From Bacillota bacterium (lineage in GTDB: Bacteria; Bacillota; Clostridia; Oscillospirales; Acutalibacteraceae): DNA of 64,000 nt. The notes beneath the pieces are model-generated. The model saw nothing but the letters and a program-made list of their open reading frames with translations. It was not told where the DNA came from and made no database searches. Positions 54,753 to 63,366 of this stretch are shown one piece after another; the first letter of the stretch is position 1; every line of letters starts with the position of its first letter. Both the position numbers and the translations under genes were made by a program. The DNA is taken from assembly GCA_021769885.1 (NCBI GenBank), contig JAETSA010000008.1:1-64000 (forward strand), in the 5' to 3' direction.

Positions 54753-56861
54753 ATGAAAAAATCCAAGAATTTTGACGATATTTATAAGGCCTTACAAGCC
54801 GAAACAGCACAGGCACTCCCCCAATCGCTGTCGCCTGCGGCAATCGTGCAATCGCTCGAAAGCGTACAGCCGCAGCCGAAAAAGCACCGTGCGGCACGCT
54901 ACGCCTCCATCGCGGCGGCGGTCGCCGTGGTCGTGATTGCGGCGGCGGTCGGTCTGCGACTTTCGGGTGTGCCGAGATCCGACAGCGTCATTTCCGCGCC
55001 GCGCCTGCCGCAAAGCGCACAGACGTCCGCAGAAGCAGAGGATGCCTATCTGCGCACGGCAAGCTATGCGGAAATTGAAAATTTCTTTTTGGAAAAGCAA
55101 AAGACGTATAAAGCCAAAAGCTATGCCGATGATATGTTCGCGTTCAACTTCAACGCACCCAAAGATGCCGTGCCGGAGACCGCATACGGTACGGGCGCCG
55201 CGCCGAATATGGCTGAAGGCACCGCGAACTCCGGTTCTGCACCTGCCGCAGGGGACATCAGCGGCGAAGTCCGCGCCCACGGCGAGACAAACACGCAGGT
55301 CGAGGGTGTGGACGAAGCAGACATCCTCAAAAACGACGGCAACTATTTATACATCGTGCGGCGTGCAAAAAACGCGATAGAAATCGTAGATATCCGCGAC
55401 CCGAAGCAGATGCACACAGCGGCAACCGTTTCCTGCGCATCCGAGTCCGAAATGCGGAGCGCAGAAGAGCTGTATGTATACGGCAATCGGCTGGTCGTAC
55501 TCTACAGCGCGCGTCCCTCTAACGGGGAAGGTGCAATAGATATGTACCGCGCCTGCTATGCCTATACGGTTGAGAATTTAAAAACAGCTGTAGAGGTCTA
55601 TGATATTTCCGACCGTACCGCGCCGCGTCTGTGCTTTGATTATGCCGTGGACGGCGGTCAGATATCCTCTCGTTTGGACGGCAGTACACTGCTGCTCACA
55701 ACCACATACAGCGTGCCGATTTATAAAAACGAGGACGATATGAAAAATGCGTGCGTGCCCTGCACTTATCAGGCTGAGGAAAAGACACGTTTTTCGGAAA
55801 GCGACATCCGCATCGTATCGGACGCAGACAGCACCGAATATCTGACCGTCAGCCGTTTGGATATCTCGGCGGATACCGCCGCGCCGCAGACCAAAGCCGT
55901 GCTCGGCGGCGGCGAGGAGCTTTATTGCGACGGCGAAAGCCTGCTGGTCGCACAGACGGATTTTTCCGAGCTGCAAAAAGAATCCGAAACAGTCCAAAAT
56001 GACATTGCCCGCCTGACAGAGCTGCATACGCGTCTGTATGCCTTTGATTTAAAAGGCGGTATTGCCTACAAGGGCTCGACGCAAATCCAGGGCAGAACGC
56101 TCAACCAGTTCTCTATGGACAGCTTCGGGAACTGCTACCGCATCGCGACCACAGCGGACAGCGGCAGTATCGTGACCGTGCTCAGCAAAGACCTTAAAAC
56201 CGTCGGCGAGCTCGGCGGCATTGCAAAGGGCGAATCCATTTATGCGGCACGGTTTATGGGCGACACGGCGTATTTGGTTACCTTCTATCAAACCGACCCG
56301 CTGTTCGTGATTGACCTCTCCGACCCGACCGCACCGAAGGTCACAGGCGAATTGAAGATTCCCGGTTTTTCGAATTATCTGCACCCGTATTCGGAAAATC
56401 TGCTCATCGGCGTCGGGCAGGACGGCACCGCCGCGGGCGCAAACGGGCACTTGAAAATCTCGCTGTTTGACGTCAGCGATAAGCAAAATCCGAAAGAAAT
56501 TTCCAAAGCCGTTTACAGCGGCAGCTCCGTTTCAACAAGCCCCGTGCAAAATACGCACAAAGCATTTCTGACTGTGCGCGAGAGCGGTGAATTTGCCATT
56601 CCCGTGCAGGAGATTTCCTACAGCACATCGGCTTTCAGATGGTATGCGAGTATGCTTTGTGTGCAGGACGGCAAGCTGCAAATCACCGGCACCTATACCC
56701 CGAAAGCAGACGGCACTGAGCTTACGCGCGTCACTTATGCGGGCGAAACGGTCTTTACACTGTCCGAAAATACGCTGACGGCTTTCGACAAAGCGACAGG
56801 TGAAATTTTGTCGGAAATCACGTACAATCGCGATGCTTCGGGGAATGTGGTGATAGAATGA
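54753..56861 (+). CDS. Membrane-anchored beta-propeller domain protein
   Basis: A 702-aa type-II membrane protein. It has a cytoplasmic N-terminus of about 45 aa, one helix (about 48-68, SIAAAVAVVVIAAAVGLRL) and a large outside domain of the Beta_propel family (PF09826 type) opening with TNTQVEGVDEADILKNDGNY and continuing in blades such as DLSDPTAPKVTGELKIPGFS. AAAGGAG precedes the ATG at 54753. The pairing with an ECF sigma factor makes the short cytoplasmic tail a candidate anti-sigma segment; this is inference. Confidence 0.9.
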   Translation: MKKSKNFDDIYKALQAETAQALPQSLSPAAIVQSLESVQPQPKKHRAARYASIAAAVAVVVIAAAVGLRLSGVPRSDSVISAPRLPQSAQTSAEAEDAYLRTASYAEIENFFLEKQKTYKAKSYADDMFAFNFNAPKDAVPETAYGTGAAPNMAEGTANSGSAPAAGDISGEVRAHGETNTQVEGVDEADILKNDGNYLYIVRRAKNAIEIVDIRDPKQMHTAATVSCASESEMRSAEELYVYGNRLVVLYSARPSNGEGAIDMYRACYAYTVENLKTAVEVYDISDRTAPRLCFDYAVDGGQISSRLDGSTLLLTTTYSVPIYKNEDDMKNACVPCTYQAEEKTRFSESDIRIVSDADSTEYLTVSRLDISADTAAPQTKAVLGGGEELYCDGESLLVAQTDFSELQKESETVQNDIARLTELHTRLYAFDLKGGIAYKGSTQIQGRTLNQFSMDSFGNCYRIATTADSGSIVTVLSKDLKTVGELGGIAKGESIYAARFMGDTAYLVTFYQTDPLFVIDLSDPTAPKVTGELKIPGFSNYLHPYSENLLIGVGQDGTAAGANGHLKISLFDVSDKQNPKEISKAVYSGSSVSTSPVQNTHKAFLTVRESGEFAIPVQEISYSTSAFRWYASMLCVQDGKLQITGTYTPKADGTELTRVTYAGETVFTLSENTLTAFDKATGEILSEITYNRDASGNVVIE

Positions 56862-57121
56862 AAGCTACCGTATATAAATCCGCTGTGTTTTGCGGCGTGA
56901 TGGCGCTTTCCTGGCTGCTTTTGAGCTTCTATTTCTTCCCGATAAAAGCAGGTCCTGAAAATTACCAAAGCTTTTACGAGTTCCTGAAAGACGCCCTGTA
57001 CCACATCGCCGCCATCAAGCTGATTATCTCGCTGATTTTCTCCGTCTTTGCCCTGTTCGTCACGGAATTGCACGAGGAGAAAAAGCGAAAGGCAAAAGAA
57101 ACACGCACGGAAACAAAGTAA
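56858..57121 (+). CDS. Small two-helix membrane protein
   Basis: An 87-aa protein with two hydrophobic segments (about 8-28 and 52-70) and a basic cytoplasmic tail EEKKRKAKETRTETK. It overlaps the beta-propeller gene by 4 nt (ATGA), so it is translationally coupled to it. Function unknown; possibly a partner of the propeller protein. Confidence 0.8.
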   Translation: MKATVYKSAVFCGVMALSWLLLSFYFFPIKAGPENYQSFYEFLKDALYHIAAIKLIISLIFSVFALFVTELHEEKKRKAKETRTETK

Positions 57122-57134
57122 CCGCGCTTACAGC

Positions 57135-57168
57135 AAACCCCCACAGGATACATCCTGCGGGGGTTTTG
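57135..57168 (+). terminator. Terminator of the ECF/beta-propeller operon
   Basis: AACCCCCACAGGA / TCCTGCGGGGGTT stem, 13 bp with one mismatch, followed by TTTTGG. It lies between convergent genes and may serve both. Confidence 0.85.
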
Positions 57169-57186
57169 GTTCTGTCAGATGAACAA

Positions 57187-58836
57187 TCAATAAAGCTGAC
57201 CGTTCTGCACATTGAATTTTAATTGATGCGCCGTTCCGTTTTCTGTATATTCCACTTCCATAACATCCTTTTGTACAAACGCGGCACGGTGGATTCGAAT
57301 GTCCTTCGGTTCAAAGGTTTCATTTAAAACCGCAAGCTGTGCGCGGTTATACTCCTCAATATTGTCTGAAATAAACAGCAGACTGCCGAAAACAGAATTG
57401 ATTTTTGCAAGCAGCTTTCTTTGGTCAAAATCCGTTTGCACATTCTTATCACGCAGAAGAAATACATCCGGATCATTCATCCAGACTCTGCCGTCCAAAT
57501 GGCGTCTGAATATCGTATTGCAAACCGCGTGCGCAGTAGAAACCTCTTCGCGGATGGCGTGCTTTCTCGGTTTCCAGCCAAGGGAAATATCCGAGCCGAT
57601 GCGACAATAATCCACCTTGCCGAAGGCAGGCATCAACGGAACGCCGCAGCCCAAAATCAGCTTATCCCCACAGCATTCCCGAAGAAGCTCCATAGCATCG
57701 CACATAATTTCGCCGCGCGATTTATTGTGCATAGGCAGAACGCACGCGCCGTAGAGAAAATCGAGCTTCACCAAATCATAGCCCCAGTCATTCAGCACCA
57801 CGTCAAAAACGCGCTTCAAATAGGCGCGCACATCGGGATTGTAAATATCCAGCGAGTAAAAGCCGCCCCAGTTGTGACCTGTTTTATAGGGCTTGCCGTT
57901 TTTATCCTTGATAAACCAGTCCTTATGCTCCTTATAAAGCTTGGAGGATTTCGTGCCTGCAAAGGGAGCAAACCACAAGCCTGCAAGCATACCGTTTTGA
58001 TGAATACTGTCCGCAATATGTTTCATCCCGTTCGGGAATTTCTTTCTGTCCGTATCCAGCCAGTCGCCGATTGCATTTTGATAGCCGTCATCAATTTGGA
58101 AGCAGTCAATTTTGGTATCTAACTTTGCAATGCTGTTTAAATCACGTAAAACAACCTTCTCGTTGATATTGCCGTAGTAGTTATACCAAGTGGTATAGCC
58201 TGTTCTTCGCTTGTTTGTACGGCACTGCACGCCCATTTTCTCAAAATACGAATCAAAGGCTTTATCATATTCGTCACTGACCACGGCAAAAGACAACAGT
58301 TCCGTTTCATTGTGAAAGGTTACGCCTTCCAAATCCTTGCTGACCAATATACAATCCTGTTTTGTGTCAAAAGTGATGATTGTATATCCGCATCTTTCGT
58401 TTAAGGAACCGAAAATATCCACTTTATTTCCGCGTCGAACATAGGCATAGGACCAGCCGTAAAAAATGCCGCTCTGTCTCGGAAATTTGTGAAAAAGCGT
58501 GTCGCCCGATTTGCTGTGACCGATGTATTTCAGCGGTGATTTGGTCACCAAAAATTCCGTAAGCTTTGACAGCTCCTGCATCTGCCCGTCAGCGGCATAT
58601 TCTAAGCTGTCCGTCCAGCTCTGATACCCGTTCACAAAAATTCTGTCGTCCGCTGTGAACCGATACGGATACCGAACCGTAAATTCCGTGATTTGAATAT
58701 CTGTTTTGGGTTGAATGCTTATATGTAGTTTTTCGTCCGCATTCTCCACCCGCAGTGAAAAGTGCTCCGTGCAATCGGAGCTTGCCGTAAACGGCTTTCC
58801 GTCTGCCGTATATTTCAGCTGAAATGATATATCCAT
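57187..58836 (-). CDS. Alpha-galactosidase, GH36 family
   Basis: A 549-aa retaining glycosidase: an N-terminal beta-sandwich, then a barrel with CFQIDDGYQ (Asp249-Asp250), nucleophile Asp359 in VKLDFLYGA and acid Asp416 in CRIGSDISLGW. WFAPFAGTKSS and GLWFAPF mark the GH36 active-site loop. There is no signal peptide, so it is cytoplasmic and acts on imported alpha-galactosides. AGGAGAG precedes the ATG. It begins 12 nt after the phosphoesterase gene. Confidence 0.93.
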   Translation of the reverse strand: MDISFQLKYTADGKPFTASSDCTEHFSLRVENADEKLHISIQPKTDIQITEFTVRYPYRFTADDRIFVNGYQSWTDSLEYAADGQMQELSKLTEFLVTKSPLKYIGHSKSGDTLFHKFPRQSGIFYGWSYAYVRRGNKVDIFGSLNERCGYTIITFDTKQDCILVSKDLEGVTFHNETELLSFAVVSDEYDKAFDSYFEKMGVQCRTNKRRTGYTTWYNYYGNINEKVVLRDLNSIAKLDTKIDCFQIDDGYQNAIGDWLDTDRKKFPNGMKHIADSIHQNGMLAGLWFAPFAGTKSSKLYKEHKDWFIKDKNGKPYKTGHNWGGFYSLDIYNPDVRAYLKRVFDVVLNDWGYDLVKLDFLYGACVLPMHNKSRGEIMCDAMELLRECCGDKLILGCGVPLMPAFGKVDYCRIGSDISLGWKPRKHAIREEVSTAHAVCNTIFRRHLDGRVWMNDPDVFLLRDKNVQTDFDQRKLLAKINSVFGSLLFISDNIEEYNRAQLAVLNETFEPKDIRIHRAAFVQKDVMEVEYTENGTAHQLKFNVQNGQLY

Positions 58837-58848
58837 ACTGCCGCTCTC

Positions 58849-60183
58849 CTAATTTTGCACCGTTACATAAGTCGCGCTTTCCGCGCCCCAGCTGTCTATC
58901 GCATAGATTTTGTAGCTGTGCGCCTGCCCGTCATCCTGTAGCTCGAGCTCTACTGTATTTTTCATACGGTCAATGCCGTTGTAAAAATCGCTGAAGAAAT
59001 ATTCGGTTTCCTTATCGTCTATGACCACTTTATAGGAATGCACAAAATCGTCATCCGCACCTGCCGCGAACGATAAAATCACTTTGCCGTCCTTTGCAGC
59101 TATGCTACCTGTTGTATTCTTGAGAACAGGCGCTTGATTATTCGCTTTTCTCTTGTCAAAAGCATACCTGCCGTCATTCACATACGGGAGAGGAAAGCTC
59201 CAAAGCATATCCTTTTTCTCTTCATATCCCACAGTGCCGTCCGCAAAATTGATGCGGTGCACATCGATTTTATCCGCCGAAAACGTCAAAATATACCCCA
59301 TAGGGGTGGCAGTGGCATTCGGCGGAATCGTGCCGTTCTCCTTCCCCTGTTCCAGCTCCGTATAAGAAAGCGACTGCGTATTGATAACCGTATACGCGCC
59401 CTGCCATATGGAGCGTTCATCGAGAAGCGAATAGTGCACGTGCCCGCTGAAGTTGATGACATTCGGATATTTTTCCAAAACCTTGTTCAGCGTGGTATCG
59501 CCCCAATCCTCACTGCCGTAGCTTGTATGCTTTGGCTGATTGTGTGTCATCACAAAAACCGGCTTCCCGTCCGAATCGGCACTTGCCTTTTCAAGCTCTT
59601 TATCCAGCCAGTCAGCCGTTATATTGTATGCGCTTGTCATACTGCCGTAATTCGGCGACGCACCGATGAAATGATACCCGTTTACAACATAATGCGTCCA
59701 CGGCGATTGCCCCATAATATCCTCAAAGGCTTCGATATGGCGAATAGCCGCAAAGGCATTCGGATTCCAATAGTCGTGGTTGCCCATAATTGTCTGCACA
59801 ATCGGCTTATCCGCGCCGAACACCTCGTCCATAGCATCCGCATAGGTCTGAAATGCAAAGCGCGTGCCGCAATCGCCTATGTCGCCCGCAAACAAAATCA
59901 TATCCACATCATTGTTTTTCAAAACGCGCAGGGTCGTTTTCAAATTTTTGATATGTGCAGTATAATCTTCGGAAGCCTTTTCCGGTTCTTTTTCCAAATC
60001 CTTTGCAGCGGGTGCCAGCTGTGTATCGGAAATCACTGCAACCATAAAAGCATCCTTTTCGATTTCAAACGTCTGCATCTCTGTTTCGTCAATTAAATTT
60101 GTATATTCATAGCCGGCAAAAGCGGAAAATGCAACACCTGCCGCAACGAAGATGCAAAGAATGATGATGATCGCCTTTTTCAT
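58849..60183 (-). CDS. Membrane-anchored or secreted metallophosphoesterase
   Basis: A 444-aa calcineurin-like phosphoesterase with an N-terminal hydrophobic segment (AIIIILCIFVAAGVAFSAFAG). Motifs in order are VISDTQL, FAGDIGD, MGNHDYW, THNQPKH and SGHVHYS. The last 80 residues look like a fibronectin-III/Ig-type beta domain ending DSWGAESATYVTVQN. AAAGGGG precedes the ATG. First gene of an operon with the GH36 enzyme, divergent from the TetR gene. The substrate is unknown. Confidence 0.9.
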   Translation of the reverse strand: MKKAIIIILCIFVAAGVAFSAFAGYEYTNLIDETEMQTFEIEKDAFMVAVISDTQLAPAAKDLEKEPEKASEDYTAHIKNLKTTLRVLKNNDVDMILFAGDIGDCGTRFAFQTYADAMDEVFGADKPIVQTIMGNHDYWNPNAFAAIRHIEAFEDIMGQSPWTHYVVNGYHFIGASPNYGSMTSAYNITADWLDKELEKASADSDGKPVFVMTHNQPKHTSYGSEDWGDTTLNKVLEKYPNVINFSGHVHYSLLDERSIWQGAYTVINTQSLSYTELEQGKENGTIPPNATATPMGYILTFSADKIDVHRINFADGTVGYEEKKDMLWSFPLPYVNDGRYAFDKRKANNQAPVLKNTTGSIAAKDGKVILSFAAGADDDFVHSYKVVIDDKETEYFFSDFYNGIDRMKNTVELELQDDGQAHSYKIYAIDSWGAESATYVTVQN

Positions 60184-60312
60184 TTTATAAACTCAATCCC
60201 CTTTCAAATCCGTCTGAAAATAACAGCTTATATTCCTAACGGCAAGCACTGCGAATATCCGTTGTTCCTAAACAGCTTCGCATTGACAAGAAGGTTTGCG
60301 CAAGATATAATG

Positions 60313-60369
60313 TTATTGACTGTTTGGTCAACAAGTTGATTATATACATTATAGACCGACTTGTCAATA
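60313..60369. promoter_or_regulatory. Divergent TetR operator/promoter region
   Basis: Arms TTATTGAC...GGTC (60313-60329) and GACC...GTCAATAA (60353-60369) form an imperfect inverted repeat. Inside are TTGAC-N6-GTCAA (60316-60331) and TCAACAAGTTGA. The minus-strand promoter is consensus: TTGACA (60367-60362), 17 nt, TATAAT (60344-60339). A plus-strand TTGACT lies exactly 17 nt on the other side of the same hexamer. Confidence 0.75.
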
Positions 60370-60385
60370 ATTGAAAGGTGCAGAT

Positions 60386-60994
60386 ATGAAAAAATCTTTG
60401 AAAACAGAAATCACAAAAGAAAAGATATTAAAAGCAGCTGTCGAAGAGTTCGGAACGTATGGATATGAAGGCGCAACCGTGAATCAAATCTGCCAAAAGC
60501 ACAACATTTCGAAAGGCTTAGTTTATCATAATTTTGAAAATAAGGATGCACTTTATGTATGCTGTGTGGATAAAGCGGTAACAGAATTTATTTCGTATAT
60601 GCAAAAATATGAATTTGCATCCGACTTCAAATTCTATATGCTGAAAAGATGTGCCTTTTTTGAAATGCATCCCTATTACAGCCGCTTGATTTTCGGCTTC
60701 ATCCTGTGTGAAAACAACGAATTATCCGAAAGGATTCAAGAAATCCAAAACAAATTCGATGCATTTAACAGAAACATTTATATACACGCCTTGAACAGCT
60801 TAACACTCCGCGACGGAATCGCCGAGGAGGATGCTTTGCAATACTACACATTACTGCAGAATATGCTGAACAATTATATGCGAATGGACACCCCATCCGC
60901 AAAAGGATTCGTTCCGATGATGGAGCATCACGAAAAAAGCCTGGAAAGAATCTTGGATTTCATACTTTACGGAATTGCAAAGGAGAACGGCTGA
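60386..60994 (+). CDS. TetR-family regulator
   Basis: A 202-aa repressor with an N-terminal helix-turn-helix (ITKEKILKAAVEEFGTYGYEGATVNQ then ISKGLVYHNFENKDALY) and a helical ligand domain. The ATG at 60386 is chosen over an upstream TTG because GAAAGGTG precedes it. It likely regulates its own operon with the DUF5054 gene and the divergent phosphoesterase/GH36 operon. Confidence 0.93.
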   Translation: MKKSLKTEITKEKILKAAVEEFGTYGYEGATVNQICQKHNISKGLVYHNFENKDALYVCCVDKAVTEFISYMQKYEFASDFKFYMLKRCAFFEMHPYYSRLIFGFILCENNELSERIQEIQNKFDAFNRNIYIHALNSLTLRDGIAEEDALQYYTLLQNMLNNYMRMDTPSAKGFVPMMEHHEKSLERILDFILYGIAKENG

Positions 60995-63030
60995 TGAAAA
61001 AAGTATTTGTTGTATCCAAAACACACTTAGATTTGGGTTTTACGGATTACGCAGAAAATATTCGGCGCAAATATATCGAAGAATTTATTCCGCAGGCGAT
61101 CAGCCTTGCCAATACCGTGAATACAGCGGAACGCAAAAGCTTTATCTGGACCACCGGCTCTTGGATACTCAAGGAAGCACTTGCGTATGCAAACGAAACG
61201 CAAAAAGCCGATTTGCTGAAGGCTTTGCAAAACGGGTATATTGTGCCGCACGCACTGCCCTTTACAACGCATACGGAGCTACTCGACGAGGATACCTTCC
61301 TCTACGGACTTTCCATTGTGGATGCGCTTGATAAAATCCGAGGCAGAAAAACCGTCGCCGCAAAAATGACCGATGTGCCCGGGCACACAAAGGCAATCGT
61401 TCCGTTGCTCGCAAAGCACGGCATTAAACTTTTACATATCGGCGTCAACGGTGCATCTGCCGTACCGGACGTGCCGGAATGCTTTTTGTGGAAACAGGAT
61501 GACTGTGAAGTGGTGGTTGTCTATTCCGGCGATTACGGCGGTGCTTTTCAGTGCGACCTCCTCGAAGAGGTGCTGTATTTTGACCACACCCTCGACAATC
61601 ACGGTGCGCCGTCGCCTGAAAAGGTTTCGGAAAAATTAGAAAAAATCCAAAAGGATTTTCCCGACTACGAGGTAGAAGCATCTTCTCTTGACGATTATGC
61701 AGAAGCCTTGTGGCAGGTCAGAGATAAGCTGCCTGTTGTGGAGGCGGAAATCGGCGACACCTGGATACACGGCAGTGCCTCTGACCCGTATAAATCCGCC
61801 GCCCTGCGTCAGCTGATGCAGTTGAAACGCGAATGGCTTGCCGACGGGACGATGCAAAGAGGCACAAAGGAATATATCGGCTTTACCGACAACCTGCTTT
61901 GCGTTGCCGAGCACACCTGCGGGATGGATACAAAGCCCTATTTTGCGGATTACGAAAACTACTTAAAAGCGGATTTTCCGCGTGCCAGAAAAAAAGATAA
62001 AATCATTGTCAAGCACCCGTTTCGGGATTTCCCCTACAATATCCTCAATATTATAAACAAAATACGGTTTCACAGTTCATACCGTACGATTGAAAAAAGC
62101 TGGCAGGAGCAAAGAGAATACTTGAATCAGGCTGTAAGCTTTTTGGATGACGCGCATAAAATGCAGGCAAAAAAAGCACTGGCTTCTCTCCTGCCCCAAG
62201 AACCTATCGTCTTTGAAAATGCCGAAAAGCTGAACGGCGCCGTAAGTGCGTTCGGCTTCGAGCTTGTGCTCAACGACTTCGGCGGCATCGGCAGTTTTAC
62301 CTATCACGGTCAGGAAATTCTGAAAAACAATTCAAAACCGTTTTTGGAATACCGCGTTTACACAAGCAAGGATTACGATTTTTGGTTTCACAATTACGCA
62401 AGGAATATGAAAGAAAACGCAGTTTGGGCATATCCTGACTTCGGCAGACCGCTTTTAAAATATGCGGACGGGAAATATCCGCAAGGCAGTTTTTATTACA
62501 AACTGACCGATGCCTTTGTGTTAAAAGAGGCCGCTTCCGTAAAAATATTGGCAAATCTCGAATGCGATAAACCGCTTTGCGAGAACGCCGGTGCACCGAG
62601 GACGGTGCAAATTCTTTACACCTTACACAGCGGCGGACTCAAATTTGACGTTTTGTGGTACGGCAAGGATGCCAACCGATTGACAGAAGCCGTTTTTCTG
62701 CATATGTATCCGAATGCCGACGATTTCAGCTTAGTAAAGCTCGGCAGTCGGATTGACTACAAAAATGTCGCTTCCATGGGCGGGAAAAATCTCCACGCAG
62801 TTGAAAAGTGCATTATGAAAAATCACGCGGGCAGTTTTGACTTTGTGAATCATCATTCTCCCCTGATATCCATAGGCAAAGGGAAAATCCTCGAATACGA
62901 CAATAAAATCGAGCCCATAGAAGACGGCATTTCCTATGTCCTTTACGATAATGTATGGGGCACAAATTTCCCGTTATGGTATGCGGATAACGCCCGGTTC
63001 TCGTTTGAAATATTAAAAAACGAAGGGTAA
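60994..63030 (+). CDS. DUF5054 protein related to GH38 alpha-mannosidases
   Basis: A 678-aa cytoplasmic protein. The N-terminal barrel shows KTHLDLGFTDYAENI (His/Asp of the GH38 metal site), KMTDVPGHTKAIVPLLAKHGIKLLHIGVN and EIGDTWIHGSASDPYK. A beta-rich C-terminal half follows. DUF5054 proteins share the GH38 fold but their substrate is not established here. It overlaps the TetR stop by one base. Together with the GH36 enzyme it suggests use of an alpha-linked galactose/mannose-containing glycan. Confidence 0.88.
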   Translation: MKKVFVVSKTHLDLGFTDYAENIRRKYIEEFIPQAISLANTVNTAERKSFIWTTGSWILKEALAYANETQKADLLKALQNGYIVPHALPFTTHTELLDEDTFLYGLSIVDALDKIRGRKTVAAKMTDVPGHTKAIVPLLAKHGIKLLHIGVNGASAVPDVPECFLWKQDDCEVVVVYSGDYGGAFQCDLLEEVLYFDHTLDNHGAPSPEKVSEKLEKIQKDFPDYEVEASSLDDYAEALWQVRDKLPVVEAEIGDTWIHGSASDPYKSAALRQLMQLKREWLADGTMQRGTKEYIGFTDNLLCVAEHTCGMDTKPYFADYENYLKADFPRARKKDKIIVKHPFRDFPYNILNIINKIRFHSSYRTIEKSWQEQREYLNQAVSFLDDAHKMQAKKALASLLPQEPIVFENAEKLNGAVSAFGFELVLNDFGGIGSFTYHGQEILKNNSKPFLEYRVYTSKDYDFWFHNYARNMKENAVWAYPDFGRPLLKYADGKYPQGSFYYKLTDAFVLKEAASVKILANLECDKPLCENAGAPRTVQILYTLHSGGLKFDVLWYGKDANRLTEAVFLHMYPNADDFSLVKLGSRIDYKNVASMGGKNLHAVEKCIMKNHAGSFDFVNHHSPLISIGKGKILEYDNKIEPIEDGISYVLYDNVWGTNFPLWYADNARFSFEILKNEG

Positions 63031-63146
63031 AAGCGAAGGGCTATACCCCCACATCGGCTGAGATTCGTTTCATTGTTGCCTGGAAAGGCGAAACAGATGA
63101 GGAGGAAACGCCTATCCTGCTTTCGGATATATATTTCGCGAAATGA
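63009..63146 (+). pseudogene. C-terminal remnant of a lost gene
   Basis: A 45-codon frame without ATG, overlapping the end of the DUF5054 gene in another frame and reading on to TGA at 63144. Its part GYTPTSAEIRFIVAWKGE, then TDEEETPILLSDIYFAK, has the alternating pattern of closing beta strands in carbohydrate-binding jelly-roll domains. It looks like the tail of a gene whose front was deleted. Confidence 0.4.
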
Positions 63147-63366
63147 TATAAAAAAGTAATAAAAGTGCCAAAAAGAAAATCAGGGGACGGAGTTGTGATT
63201 GATATAACCGCTCCCCATCAATTTAAGTATAGTACAAAGATTTGTTTGAACAATATGAAATTGATTACTGCCGAAAGGTTTTGGGGAAATGATTTAGCAT
63301 AAAGCTTTTCGCTTGAAGTTAGCGATTTAATATTTTTCCGAAGTCCATATTGAGGAGTGTGCGCAG
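63147..63366. other. AT-rich junction before the TOTE gene
   Basis: About 220 bp without a gene and clearly richer in A/T than the rest. It contains a GGGG...CCCC hairpin at about 63183-63218 and, at its left edge, the palindrome ATTTCGCGAAAT (63133-63144). No array hairpin is present. It probably carries the promoter of the next gene, but no consensus pair with normal spacing was found. Confidence 0.5.

Noticed and set aside
63040-63110. CTGAGA near CCCCC, reminiscent of a TPP riboswitch
   Set aside because: The other conserved TPP elements are missing and the stretch reads as the end of a degraded coding frame.
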